Assembly (NCBI GenBank): GCA_012861695.1
Contig: JAAOOA010000434.1
Coordinates: 275,043 to 339,042, forward strand
Direction: 5' to 3'
DNA length: 64,000 bases
DNA from: Trematomus loennbergii
Taxonomy: Eukaryota > Chordata > Actinopteri > Perciformes > Nototheniidae
The notes below the pieces were generated by a model that saw nothing but the letters and a program-made list of their open reading frames with translations, was not told the DNA's origin and did no database searches. Shown piece by piece: positions 12,263 through 24,036 of this stretch. How positions within the stretch are numbered: the stretch's first letter is position 1; each line of letters begins with the position of its first letter. Made by a program: the position numbers and the translations under genes.

Positions 12263-12701
12263 TGTGACCCCTTGTGATGCCCCTGTGGGTCCATCATTAG
12301 AGAGGGTGTGGCTGTCCTGTCTGGGCTGTGTTGATTGCACTGATTGCAGTAACTCATGGCACCTGGGTCTGGTGTCCTGCAGGTATTTAAAGCCTCTCTG
12401 CTCCTCTCTGTGGTCTCTCTGCTTTTCCCTACAGGCCTCCGGTTTTGTTGAGTATATGCTGTTGTTACTTTAGTTGCTTTACTTTGTGCACCTCAACACC
12501 CTCACACATATACGTCCATGCAACCCTCACCCTGCATTTACACTACTGATACCACTGACGTCCACACCTCATGCTTTACTTATTGTTGCACTTCATTTGA
12601 TTTGGCTAATTTGAATTGTTTTGGTTAAATAAACATATTTTAGTAACCGTTGACATGGTGTGTCTCCTCTTTGTTGTGGCCTTTTGAGCCAGGTCGTAAC
12701 A
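12263..12701 (+). mobile_element. Probable solo LTR
   Basis: Starts TGTGACC and ends GGTCGTAACA. It has a TATA-like TATTTAAA (12384) followed by CT-rich DNA, and AATAAA near 12627, in the order expected for U3-R-U5. It abuts the L2 tail. No matching 5-bp target duplication was found, so the limits are tentative. Confidence 0.48.
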
Positions 12702-12779
12702 CCCCTCCTGTTGTTAATTGATAAGCCTGAAACATGCACTTGTCAAGGTTCAGAGGCACATTTTGCAAATATGGCAGTA

Positions 12780-13598
12780 GCCATCGATCGTCTTAAGATA
12801 AGATATACTTTATTGATCCCAAATTGGACATTTTTTCGTTACAGCAGCATGTGTAACAGTTGTAAATATGCAGTGGTGTTTATTTGTAAATCATTTAGTA
12901 TAATCACACAAATTCTGTGTTTTATATTGAATAATTCTGTGTTCTTTATTTATTGAATGTTAAAAAAAAAACTTGGGTCGCAGGTTCCTCAACAGTGCAT
13001 TACAAGACATCTATCAATATGTGTGTACCTCCACCATTAAACTGTCATATTCTGCACATTTCTTATACTATCTACATACATCTTATAAGAGTTTAATACA
13101 TATGTATAATATCAGTTAAAATAAGTGCTTCAACATAGTTAACATTGCAGGAAAGTTGATTGTCAAGTCCCAAAACAAATTATGCAATATATTAGACGTT
13201 AAGTACTTTGTCAGGCTTAATATTTATCTGTAGTTACCCCCAAAGTTTTTTTCTTTTTCAAAAGAAGACCTTAATCTAAAGTATTCTTTAATGTTTAAAT
13301 AAAGCCTAATTAGTTTGTCTGTTTTGCACATCCTCCTATTGATATCTTTGTACGTCCTACACTAAACTGTTTTATTGTAGAGATCACTTACAGTATCTTA
13401 TTGATATTTTATATTCTATATTTCTATCATTGACCTTCTACTTTCCCCCTATGAAAGTATGTACTCTTAATATTTTTATGTTTTCATCAAATATAACGTA
13501 TCAACAAAAAGATTCAATAACATGCTTTAACCACTAGGCAGTTAAAGCACTCAGGTTTACAGTTAACGCAATAAAATATACTGCTGTTTGCAGTTTCA
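12780..13598. repeat. Interior segment shared with the second long-inverted-repeat element
   Basis: About 12970-13370 matches 24790-25225 (shared CTTGGGTCGCAGGTTCCTCA), so this is interior sequence of the family common to both members. A short TACTTTATTGATCCC retro-repeat motif lies at 12807. Confidence 0.6.
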
Positions 13599-13599
13599 A

Positions 13600-15382
13600 C
13601 CTGGTCTCACCAGAATGCGTGACTCCACCACGACTCCTTAACACTGCAGTGCGTGGTGGAGTCACGCACTGCTACATTAGGTGTCGGCACCACGCAAACA
13701 ACCCCAATGTAAAGTGAATGAGGCTCCTTTGTCGTGGTGCACACACGCATTTCTACAACGTCCCGCAGTGAGATTTTATTCTATAAAACGTTTTTAAAAT
13801 CTACTTTATAGCTTGTAGTAACTCACGGGAGGCTTCTTTTATTTTATTTGTATTCATAATAATTTTTATTTTTCGTCAGAATGTATTATGGTGCATTATT
13901 TACCAGTTTTTGTTCTCAAAAAACAGTGCATTGTGTGTAATACAACTGTGATTTTTATTAAATTAGTTAGTTTTTAAGGAAGGCCAGAGCTTCAGCTGTG
14001 TCAAATAGATTGTTCCCTTTAGTTAACGTTATTTAAAAGATAATTATATTCCTATTTGATCATGTCCCCTTTATTGTATTACGGACGCAGAGAGCAATGT
14101 GAGCGTCCATTCCCATTGGATAACGGAGGATTTTACACCCGGAAGTAAGTATTCTCCTTACTGTTGATTGATTTTACAGTGATATCTGCACTACTCATCG
14201 ACTCAAAAACACCAGATTATCCTTGTTAATTACACAACATTGATTGGTTTAAATTGTGTACAATGCTTTTGTAATTTTCCCCTTCGATTCGGAGAAACAA
14301 ATATGTGTTCAGAGTTTAGGATTGCCGAAGACACTACACTACCCAGAATCCTCAGCTATTGTTCCACTGCATTCCATATGGAAAAAAAACGTTTCGTAAA
14401 AGATAAAATCATATTTTATTCAGCAGTGCTTGCTTTACTCTTTGAAAGTCATCACATGAATGCATTGTAATGAATGGTTTGGCTGCATTAGACATTACAC
14501 ATCTGTCGTAGTTCTTTATTTATCTACAGAGATCGGGCCTCAGAATAGACCGGAAACTATTATTTTACCGTTCTGTTTTAATTTCACAATAAAGTTAGTA
14601 GTAATAATTTGTTTTGATATTATTGTTTTTTATTAACTACTAGACCGCTGGGTCATGTTAAGACCATCTTTTCTGTGTTGCTGTGGGTTTTTTACATCGC
14701 TTTTGTGTTACAAATATCAAAACAATAACAGAATATATCCGTCGTAAACTAAACCAGAAACAGCAGTATATTTTATTTTGTTAGTCTGATTTAAGGGTTG
14801 TTTATATTTCATATCATTAATCCAAATCTGTAAAGTAACTAAAATAAATGTAGTGGAGTAAAATACCAGGTTAACCTTAAAGAAAGCCCTCAGGATTATA
14901 AAAGACCCCCATCACCCCAGCCACAAACTGTTCTGTCTGCTGCCGTCTGGCAGGCGGTACCGCAGCATTCGGACTAAAACCACCAGACTCAGGGACAGCT
15001 TCATCCCACAGGCCATAAGACTATTAAACACCTGAACTTTGAAACAACATCCATAACATTCATCTGGCTGCTACTTAGAAATTATCTATCTAATATATCA
15101 TATTCCAATCACTTGTATATAGACTCTTATTGCACTTTTTACTATTTTACTATTTTTCTTTTTGTATTTACTGCACTATTTTGTCTGTGTATCTGTTTTA
15201 TTGTGTTGCACTGCGGGACGTTGTAGAAATGCGTGTGTGCACCACGACAAAGGAGCCTCATTCACTTTACATTGGGGTTGTTTGCGTGGTGCCGACACGT
15301 AAATGTAGCAAAGTTCGTGACTCCACCACGCACTGCGGTGTTAAGGAGTCGTGGTGGAGTCACGCATTCTGGTGAGACCAGG
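13600..15382. mobile_element. TIR transposon with about 190-bp arms
   Basis: CCTGGTCTCACCAGAATGCG at the left is the inverse of the right end, and about 190 bases of arm match (13600-13790 versus 15195-15382), including a CACTGCGGGACGTTGTAGAA stretch. The interior contains a segment of the long-inverted-repeat family (14090-14520) and a LINE 3' end lying against the right arm. No clear target duplication; superfamily undecided. Confidence 0.75.
14883..15190 (+). mobile_element. LINE 3' end, second family
   Basis: The frame from 14883 reads KALRIIKDPHHPSHKLFCLL, then PSGRRYRSIR and RLRDSFIPQAIRLLNT, with a stop at 15033. This matches C-terminal ends of fish LINE open reading frames (LLPSGRRYR...FxPxAIRLLN). 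The 3' UTR is AT-rich with a TTATTGCAC motif. 5'-truncated; clade not assigned. Confidence 0.7.
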
Positions 15383-15383
15383 T

Positions 15384-16439
15384 GCCTGTACTACGAAGCT
15401 GGTTCAACCTAACCAGGATATGTTTGAGTTAGCCGGTTGGCCCAATCCAAAACATACGCGCTCTCGCTAAGCTGTACTACGACGCTGGTTATCAAGTGGA
15501 TCGCTCAAGCCAGCCGTGTCCTATCTAGTTAGGTGCGCGTTCACATGAAAGGGGTGGTATTTGGAGCATTCGACCAATCTCAAACATGGACAAGCGTACT
15601 GACAGCGCAGCGCGTCATACTTCCTGAATGAAAAGTGAACTTTAATATTAGTCAAATATGAAGAAGTTAAACTTTAAACATCCATGACTTAAACACTTTA
15701 TCCAGGATAAAAGCCACATAGCTGCACCTGCAAGGTGAATACAGCTGGTAAAAGAAAAAGGTTTATGATATCACTGCCCCATCCAAGACACGAGTGGATC
15801 TGACTTTAATTACATTTGACTCGAGTGTTTCGTCAACTTAATGTGTTGCTTAAAATAATACTTCTGCATACAGTATGTGACACTGTGAGTGTTGCACGGC
15901 CAGATACGGCTCAAGAAGCTGACTAAAAATAAGGAAATATATGATAGATTATGATGTGATATGATATGAATGATAATGGGACACATCGACGTCTGCACTC
16001 ACAGTGCCACGGACTAATGTTACTCTGATCCGGTTACTTATTATGTGGCAGATATTTAAGTAAGCTTTCTTAACGCTAATGTTATAATAGTCAGATTGCT
16101 CTGAAGATGGGAGGGGATATTCTATTAATTTTCACGTTCACACAGTCAGTTGACTGTCTTTCCTGCAACGGCAGTTTTTCTGTATTTCCTCTATCCTGTA
16201 ATATGACTTGATAGCTTTAAACTCCGCACACGGAGCTCTGATTGGTCAGCAGGCGGTGCTTTCACTGAGTTGATCTCTTAGCCTGCAACCTAACCTCCTC
16301 CCGAGGAGGTTAGCCGCTCAGCATAAGTTACCATGGAGATCTAGCCCGCTAAAAAGAGAACCAGCGTCGTAGGACCGGAAAGCCCGAGTTTTCCCTGAAG
16401 TCAGCCGGCTAAGCGAAAATCAGGCTTCGTAGTACAGGC
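15384..16439. mobile_element. TIR transposon ending GCCTGTACTACGAAGC
   Basis: GCCTGTACTACGAAGC at the left is the inverse of GCTTCGTAGTACAGGC at the right. A second, inner copy of the motif (CTGTACTACGACGCTGG, 15473) and its inverse near 16360 give a nested inverted-repeat pattern. It begins one base after the preceding TIR element. No coding region; superfamily not assigned. Confidence 0.67.
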
Positions 16440-17122
16440 CTCAGGTTGTCCAGTTTAGTTTATGGATGTATTTTGTTATCCACACATATATTGTGTTTAT
16501 ATTTGTAACACCAAACCGACAGAAAAGATGGTCTTAACATGACCCAGTGGTCTAGTTAATAAAAAATATATTATCAAACATAATATTAATATGAACTCTT
16601 ATTTTGAAAATACAGCTTCCTGTGTTCGAATGAGCTGCTCCGACCCTCGGTCCTGACGGACTCCAAAAGTCAGACATTATACAATCAAACAAATAAACAC
16701 AAGGATAATTGTGTCTTATTGTTGAGTAAATAAGTGTGTAGTTTAGAAAAGAATACAAAATTAGTAGGAAAAAACGATGAAACATTAAAGATTTCAGTTT
16801 TGAGCCCCTACTCTCCCCATAACTGATGGCAACAAAAGTCCTACATTATTCAATAAAATAAAGTAAAAACAATAAGTTTGGCTTGATATGGAGTAAGAAA
16901 AAGGTTGATAAACGCTGTGAGAATGGATCTGCGGAGAGCATTTTGCCGCAATCCCAACTCGTCTATTACCAACGTTCAGGGAGCTCTATGCAAGTCAATG
17001 GGACTCCCTGATAGTTGAAACTCGACGCTAAAGGGCCCCCCCTTGCGTTGGAAAGTGACGACAGGGACCCGGACATAACGTCAACATAGGCCGAGTTTGG
17101 AGTGAGAATGTGTTGCACATAA

Positions 17123-17434
17123 ACACCATATCCCAACGTGCATTTCGGCTAAACAATCCAATCACCGAGATTAAACCATAGCTGAGGATCTTGGGTAATC
17201 AGTTCAGTAGGTGTGTATCGCAATGATGCTCGAAATGTCCCTTATAGGCCTATGTCTGTTTCCGGTTATTTTATTTTGAAATTCAGTTCCTGACGGATGC
17301 CAAAAAGCCCGAGATTATAGAATTAAGCAAATAAATAAAAACAAGGATAATTGTGTGTTATTGTCGAGTAAATAACAGTGTGTTATTTAGAAAAGAATAA
17401 CAGATTAGAAGGAAAAAATACAGATTTCAGTATT
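17123..17434. repeat. Detached fragment of the long-inverted-repeat family
   Basis: 17280-17439 is a diverged copy of the arm sequence at 11240-11450 and 16660-16790 (shared ATAATTGTGT...TTATTG pattern). It continues at 18566-18660 after the solo LTR insertion. No gene. Confidence 0.5.
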
Positions 17435-17441
17435 CTGAGGC

Positions 17442-18556
17442 TGTTAAGATTGCGGAAAAGGTAGGACCCAAATGCAGACTACAAAAAAGGTAAAGGTCTA
17501 TTGTTACGAACCCGCTAGGGATGAGGAAGGTAACACACACCAGATTGGAATTGGTAATAATTATAATAGGATTTAATGAGCAACAACAAAGGTGCACAAC
17601 AAAATGAGATCAAAAGTAGCCTAAGCCAAACAAAGAAGCCAAAAGGGCGCAGTTCTACTGCTGGTAACAGGAAGACTCTAAAAATGAGCCTAATTAACAC
17701 ACCTGAGATCTCTTCCAATTAACTCTATTGGAAGGAGGCTGCAGGAAAACACAGCTAACAAGATAAACTAAACACACGCTACTTTAAACACATAAATCAA
17801 CACGCTACTCTAAGCACACATATAAACACACTAAACACGGATCACAAAAGTCAAACACAGTCTATAGCTCAAGTCTGAAGTGTCCACGACACAGGAGCAA
17901 AATGTGTGAGGCGTCTGATCGCAGCAGAGCCTCCCGAGTGGTAATTGTCCCCGGGCTTTGTAATCATCTCCGGAAGGTGTGCGCTGGGATTGCACGGGGA
18001 TTGGATCGCGTCGGGCCCGGCGTGCTCCAATCGGTGTCTTCGGAGGCGGACCAGGAAATGGTAGCCAATGACGTTGGGGCAACTACACAGCTCATTTACA
18101 TATGGAACAGCAAACAGCAAAACAGAATTAACAGGACCGGAGAGGCGACGGCCGTCACATCTATAAACAAAAGCGAGCTTTATTTCAAAAGCCGATCAGC
18201 AAAAAACATGGCATGGATAACACATAGGCAAAAAACATGGCATGGATAACACATAGGTAACACGAGGAAGATACAATACCAAAACACGGTCGTGACCAAC
18301 ATGGAGGGAGACAGGAAAAACAAACAATGAACCGACAGGGGAACACAGGGAAAGACAAGACTAAATACAGAGAGGGGTAATCACGGGACGAGAAACAGCT
18401 GGGAAAGGGAGGCAGAAACACAAGGGCAACAGGTGAACACAATGAGACAATCAGACACAGGAGGAAAACAAGAGACAGGGAGAACAGAACAGCAAAACAA
18501 AACCCATTACCAGACAGACAACACTAAAACTGTGACATAACACCAAGATCGTGACA
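17442..18556 (-). mobile_element. Solo LTR, same family as the 37.7-40.8 kb element
   Basis: Starts TGTTAAGATTGCGG and shares AGGTAGGACCCAAATGCAGA and the following sequence with the LTRs at 37682 and 40342. It ends ATCGTGACA. It is split by a second LTR at 17502-18159. CTGAG flanks it (17435-17439, 18561-18565), but a few extra bases lie between this repeat and the LTR tips. A 29-base unit around AAAAAACATGGCATGGATAA is duplicated in tandem at 18198-18256. Minus orientation follows from the AATAAAGCTCG motif. Confidence 0.8.
17502..18159 (-). mobile_element. Solo LTR nested in a solo LTR
   Basis: Begins TGTTACGAACCCGC and ends GCCGTCACA, flanked by a perfect 5-bp duplication TCTAT (17497-17501, 18160-18164). 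On the minus strand it starts TGTGACGGCCGTC and has ATTAAA before the end, as in fish gypsy-type LTRs. It interrupts the older LTR, which dates it as the younger insertion. Confidence 0.87.
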
Positions 18557-18565
18557 GGCTCTGAG

Positions 18566-20878
18566 CCCCATTTCTTTTCCTCACAGACGGCAAAAAAAGT
18601 CAGACATTATACATATTAAAATAAAAACAATAATTGTGGCTTGATATTGAGTAAGAACATGTTTTTATGAACCACACAGCTTCCGGTCTTCCAAGACCCG
18701 ACCGGACAAAAATACATGTTGCAGGCACGAAACATACTACCAATAGAAATACATTTCTTTTAAAATCGTTCTGTGTGACACGAAAAAAAGGGGAAAATAG
18801 TGTTGGTGAACACGAATCAATAGATTAAATGTCGTGACTATAACACGAAATGCCGTGAGACTGCGTTGTGTGCGTTTTGCCCTGCTCTTAAATAGAAGTT
18901 AACACAGACCGGACCGATAGTGTTGTCTTGGAAGCACACTGGCCGCCCTCCGGTTCATCCTCAGGTAACACTGTTGCACTGTTGCCTTTTTTTACTATTT
19001 TCATGTTGTTCAGGCTTTTAAGCAATGTTGGCTGCTAGCTGCTAGCTCAGCCATTGCCATGTTGAGAGCCATGTGGAGGCAATCCCTCAATCATAGATAT
19101 TTTCTGAATATAGCAGTAATATAGAGAACTAAAAACATAAAAAGCTGGCAAGGAAAGCATCTCCTATATGATTCCTCCCATGTATTTGAGTTCGTCTTTT
19201 GTTAGAATTGACATTTAAATAACATCTGACAGTATTTTTCAGTAACAAGGTGAAGAGCGAAGTCAATGTATATAATTCAGCTGGATGCGTGCCAAGCTGT
19301 TCTGCTCTGATAATGCTCTTTTACTGTATGTTTGCATAATTTTTGTTGTGGGCGTGCATAAATCTGTACCGTGCTCAAAGTAATATATGTATGTTTGAAA
19401 GAAAAAGAGCAGGAAACGTGCAACCTGTAATTTTTTGTGCTTCAGATAAGTAATGTTTTGAAGACTTCCTCTTCTATCACCATTTAAAGCACTTGGAGGT
19501 GCATCATTTGACAAGGGGGACATACAATTGAAGTGATTTGGGGACTTGAAGTGTGATTCATGCATGTCAATGATCAGGGCCTCACATCCACCACCAAGGG
19601 ATCTGACTGGCTAATAACGATGTCAAAATGTACGTTTATCTGACATTAACTTTGTTCCAATTCAACAAAGCAATAAGAGAGCGGATGGAGCTTTATTTAA
19701 TTACAGAAGTGCACTCATTGTTTGGGCTTCTGTAGAAGTTGGCATGACTAAATGCATTACTGTTTGCAGCCTGCCAAGCTAATCTCACAGAACAATGAAA
19801 TGCCTCCCACGGATGGACTAGCATGTGGGCAGCTTTTGAAGCGGAACACAGGAAATAGAGAGGCGCCCTCTTCAGAGACACACACTGTCGATCATAGATG
19901 GACACGTGTCAGCATTCACACATCTGCCCATACACATGTATATGCATGCACCTCGAAATAATAAAAAGAGCTGTGTTTTTAACCTACCTATGTTTGGGTT
20001 AATTGATGTTTTACTGCCGTTTAAAACAAAACAGCTATATCTATTTCGACACAATCAACCACATTAACCGACATTGACATTGTGTTTTTTTCATGTGCTT
20101 TGTAGGAATTATCATGAAGAAAATTCCTCCCCAATGCATGGTCAAGCCAGTTAGCTGCCCTTGGGTTAAGTCCCCTTTCGCAGTTTCAGTAGAAGATACT
20201 TTATAAGTAATTTCAGCAATTACTTCTCCTTTTTGACATGCACAACATTACCTCTACTCCAACAAGGTTATATCTTTGATGCGGATATTGTTTGTTTGTC
20301 ATCTGTCAGCAGGACAATGGAAAAACAACTTGCTTGAATAATGTGAAACTCTGTGAAAGGGTTAGGTTTGGACAACTGAAGAACCCATTACATTTGGAGC
20401 TGATCCAAAAACAGGGCAGATACACAAATCATGTTTCACTTTCATTAACAATGAAAGATAGGGCATTTGTGCTGCATTCATGTGATGTCTGAAAAATCAG
20501 GAAAATAATTGGAAAACTTGGAAAAAGCACCTGAACGCCACATCTAGTCGAAACAACAGCTCAGAAACAGATAACTTATTTAAACACTCTGAGCATTAAA
20601 ATACCAAACATCTTCTCTGTAGCGTCCATGATGTTTCCACATAGCGATTTAAGGCTCATGAACCCACCAAAGTCAGAAGAACAACTACGCAACTCGGGAA
20701 ATTGGACCATCAGAGGAGCACAAGAATGTAGTGTTGGTTTTTATAAACGTCTACGCTCTACAAGTGCAATTGTAGTTATTGCAAGTTAGATTCATGTAAG
20801 ACCAGCATTGCTCCATAAATGTTCACAATGATCATTATTTAAAACTTCAGTTGCAAATTCCAACAGCAATGGAGACTG
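18566..20878. other. Intergenic, mostly unique-looking
   Basis: 18566-18665 continues the arm fragment described before the solo LTR. 18680-18960 is GC-richer and repeat-like but unclassified. From 19000 to 20878 no coding region, RNA gene or repeat structure was recognised; short open frames have no coding signature. Confidence 0.5.
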
Positions 20879-22235
20879 TGAGAGCAACACACTCTCACTC
20901 CCTAAGCGTCCAGGAGCGACGCTTGGTCAGGGTCCCGTGGCGTCCAGTTGTGACGCGACGAGGCTCCTTCAGCTTCATAAACGGACGCAAAGAGCTTTCA
21001 ACTGATTGCAATGTATTCCCATCGGCAGCGGTATTTGACGCTTAGGGAAGCACGTCATTCGTTTGTGTCGGAGGCTGTTAAAGGCAATTTCAGCATCCAT
21101 TCCCATTGGATAACGGAGAATTGTACACCCGGAAGTAAGTATTCCCCTTACTGTCGATTGATTTGACAGTGATATCTCCACTACTCATCAACTCAAAAAC
21201 ACCAGATTATCCTTGTTAATTAAATGACATTGATAGGTTTTAGTGTGTGTACAATGCTTTTGTCACGTTTTCCCCTTCAATTCTGAGAAACAAGTCGTTT
21301 TCTATGAGTTTTGGATGGCCGAAGACATTACATTACCCACAATGCTCTGTAGCAACCATAGACTGTATACAAAAATTAAATAATACATTATTCCGAGTGT
21401 GCTTGCTTTTCTCTTTGAAAGTTATCACATAACGGCATTGTAATACACGTTTCGGCTGCATTAAATATGACATATCTGCCGTAGTTAACTCTATTTATAG
21501 AGCCCTGATGACAAGACTTCTAGACAAACAGGAACTGCCGCCAAAACTGAAAACTTGACGTGGATCTTAAATATATAAGCAATTAAACAACATCTTACAT
21601 TTCTTTTCACACAATACGTCTCCTTGCAGTATCAACACTAATTCGGCTGACTTTTATATTTGATCCAATTGGTAGATAGGCTGTATTTACGCCATAACGG
21701 TGCACAGCTGATAGAAAGGGACACCTACTGGTTAAAGCACGTTATTGCATTTTATAATTGTATTATTAGATATAGGATCCCTATAAAGTATATTCTTTAC
21801 TCTTCGTTATTCTCTACTAATAGTTAATTAAAGACTGTATATAATGACTATTTTGCACATCCCTTTCAAGATTTCAAGATTTTCTAAGGTTTATTGACAT
21901 TAAAGGGCCCATGTCATGCTTTTCCGGTTATTACCCGTCCCTTGTGTGTTATGAAGGTTTTTATGCATGTAAACGGTGTGCAGAGTCAAAACCCTCAAAG
22001 TACACCCTGTAGCGAGTAAAACTCTAACACACAAAATACCTCCCCAAAACGCCTCGTTGGAGATACGTCACTGCCCATTTGATTCTTCCGGGTACCGCAT
22101 GATGTCATGCGGTACCCGGAACAAAATGGACCAATCCGGAAGAGCTATGGTCACACCCAGCGGCGCTGGCCGCACCCTCTGCCAGCCTAACATTTACTGT
22201 TGGAAGCTCTGGTTCAGTTCACAATCGATCCAGTC

Positions 22236-24036
22236 ATGCCAATGCCAAGGACCTGTTTCCTGAAATGTGAGGAGAAATCTGAGCTGTTTGTCCTACCGAC
22301 GGAAGAACCACGACGAAGTCAGTGGTTGAAATCTTTTTAACACTGTTCCTTCAGAGGTTCGAAGAACGTTACTGTGTGCATTTCACAGACGAAAGCTTCC
22401 AAAACATTGCCCAGTTTGAGGCCGGATATGCACAGCATTTGAAACTGAAGGACGATGCTATTCCTAGTTTGTTTGGACCGTTTGGAGCAGGGGAAGATTC
22501 GGGTACACAACCTGTAAGTTTGCATTGTTATTTGTGTATTTATCAAACAAGGTATCTACCACGACTGTTTAAATGTGTAAACGTGTTTCGGACTGCTAAG
22601 CCAGTGCTAACTGTGCTAACTAAGTTGCTAGCGTTTCCATATCAACTCTAATATCAGCAGATGGCCTTACATACATGTACATGTATCTCATAGCAGGAGA
22701 ATGTCTGCATTCACACACGAAATACTCATAGACAGTATACTCCAGGTGATTTACCGTACAGTCAGTGCAAACGTAATTACATTATAGCTGGCGTTCCGAG
22801 CGTGTATGCTACCGAGCTAAACAACAAGGCTACTAAGAGCTAGACATGAGTTTGCTCGGAAAAACATTGTTTTTATGCCAGCTACAATGAATGTAGCAGA
22901 CTACCCATATAAGATTGCAATTGTAAACATGTGCTTGATAGCCTAATATGAACCACTATCTGTTGTTCATAGTATAGTATAGCATATTGAACAACTGAAC
23001 AACTAGCAAACGTAGATTAGCATTGTAATCCAGCTGGCAAGCTGACGAACATCAAACAACTAAGTTTCAATAATATTTTGTGATTGGCACTTCATTTCGT
23101 TAGGAATGTCTCCCAAACAAGGTATCTACCACGACTGTTTAAATGTGTAAACGTGTTTCGGACTGCTAAACCAGTGCTAACTGTGCTAACTAAGTTGCTA
23201 GCGTTTCCATATCAACTCTAATATCAGCAGATGGCCTTACATACATGTATCTCATAGCAGCAGAATGTCTGCATTCACACACGAAATACTCATAGACAGT
23301 ATACTCCAGGTGATTTACCGTACGGTCAGTCGCGAAACATAATTACATTATAGCTGGCGTTCCGAGCGTGTATGCTACCGAGCTAAACAACAAGGCTACC
23401 AACGGAGCTAGACATGGGAAAACACTTGACACAGTGCTTACTGGGCTAACGACGTTGCTAGCGTTTAAATATATCAACTACAATGTCAGCAGATGGCCTT
23501 ACATGTTTGTCATGGCAGGAGAATGTCTGCATTCACACACGGAATACTCATACAGTATACTCCGGGTACATTACAGTTGGCTAGCTAACAAGGCTAGCTA
23601 TACATGCTAGCGGAAAACATCGTATTCATGCCAGTTACAATGAATGACCGAATGTAGCAGACTACCCGTATAAGATTGCAATTATAAACACGTTATTGCT
23701 AGTCTAATATGAACCACTAGCTTTTGTTCATAGTAGTTTTATTACACTACATTATAGTTGCCGTTCCTCCGAGATACCGTTCATATTGTGTTTGCTACCA
23801 AGGTAAACAAGAAAGCTAGGTTAGCACATTAGCTGGCAAGCTTACTGTGTTGATTAGATAGATGGATTAGATAGATCCACACTCCTATCACAACTACTAC
23901 TAACGAATCTAAACAACTAAGTTTCTCTAATATTTTGTGATTTGCATTTGATTTCGTCCAGCCAGATCAGGAAACTCCTGGCGTATCTGGCGGACAACAC
24001 ACACACGGGATGACCCACTCTGATGCCTCGTCCTAA
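22236..24036 (+). pseudogene. THAP-domain gene, two exons, frameshifted
   Basis: The first reading (22236-22337) starts MPMPRTCFLKCEEKSELF and includes RRSQWLK: the Cys-x3-Cys pair and the conserved Trp of a THAP zinc finger. The frame then breaks; the rest of the domain continues in another frame (from about 22350) with CVHFTDESF and LKLKDDAIPSLFGP, the Cys/His pair and the AVPxxF-like end. A donor CCT/GTAAGT (22513/22514) joins in phase to an acceptor TCGTCCAG (23961), then PDQETPGVSGGQ and on to TAA at 24034. AATAAA follows at 24163. The product would be a DNA-binding THAP domain with a short tail and no nuclease. The two frame changes make a functional product unlikely unless they are assembly errors. 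Confidence 0.65.
22541..23750. repeat. Three diverged direct repeats in the THAP intron
   Basis: The segment starting AAGGTATCTACCACGACTGT occurs at 22547 and again at 23118. A third, more diverged copy runs from about 23420 to 23750 (shared CAGCAGATGGCCTTACAT and GAATGTCTGCATTCACACAC). Copies are about 300-450 bases long and fill most of the intron. Confidence 0.8.

Larger units (their letters stand above)
7837..17116. mobile_element. Long-inverted-repeat composite DNA transposon, 6-bp TSD
   Basis: Begins CAACACATTCTCACTCCC and ends with the inverse (GAGTGAGAATGTGTTG). It is flanked by ACATAA (7831-7836 and 17117-17122, with one extra base at the right tip). The left arm (7837-7955 plus 11085-11520) is the inverse of 16600-17116, reading through conserved stretches such as CCAACTCGTCTATTACC. 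The interior is filled by later insertions: Harbinger, LINE tails, a probable LTR and two TIR elements. The same termini and TSD length recur at 20885-26112. Six-base duplications occur in IS3EU, Dada and Polinton-type elements, but no transposase is present to decide. Confidence 0.7.

Noticed and set aside
17831..18249. Overlapping open frames of 80-115 codons on both strands
   Set aside because: They lie inside a solo LTR with a target duplication; no domain is seen and frames are not consistent.
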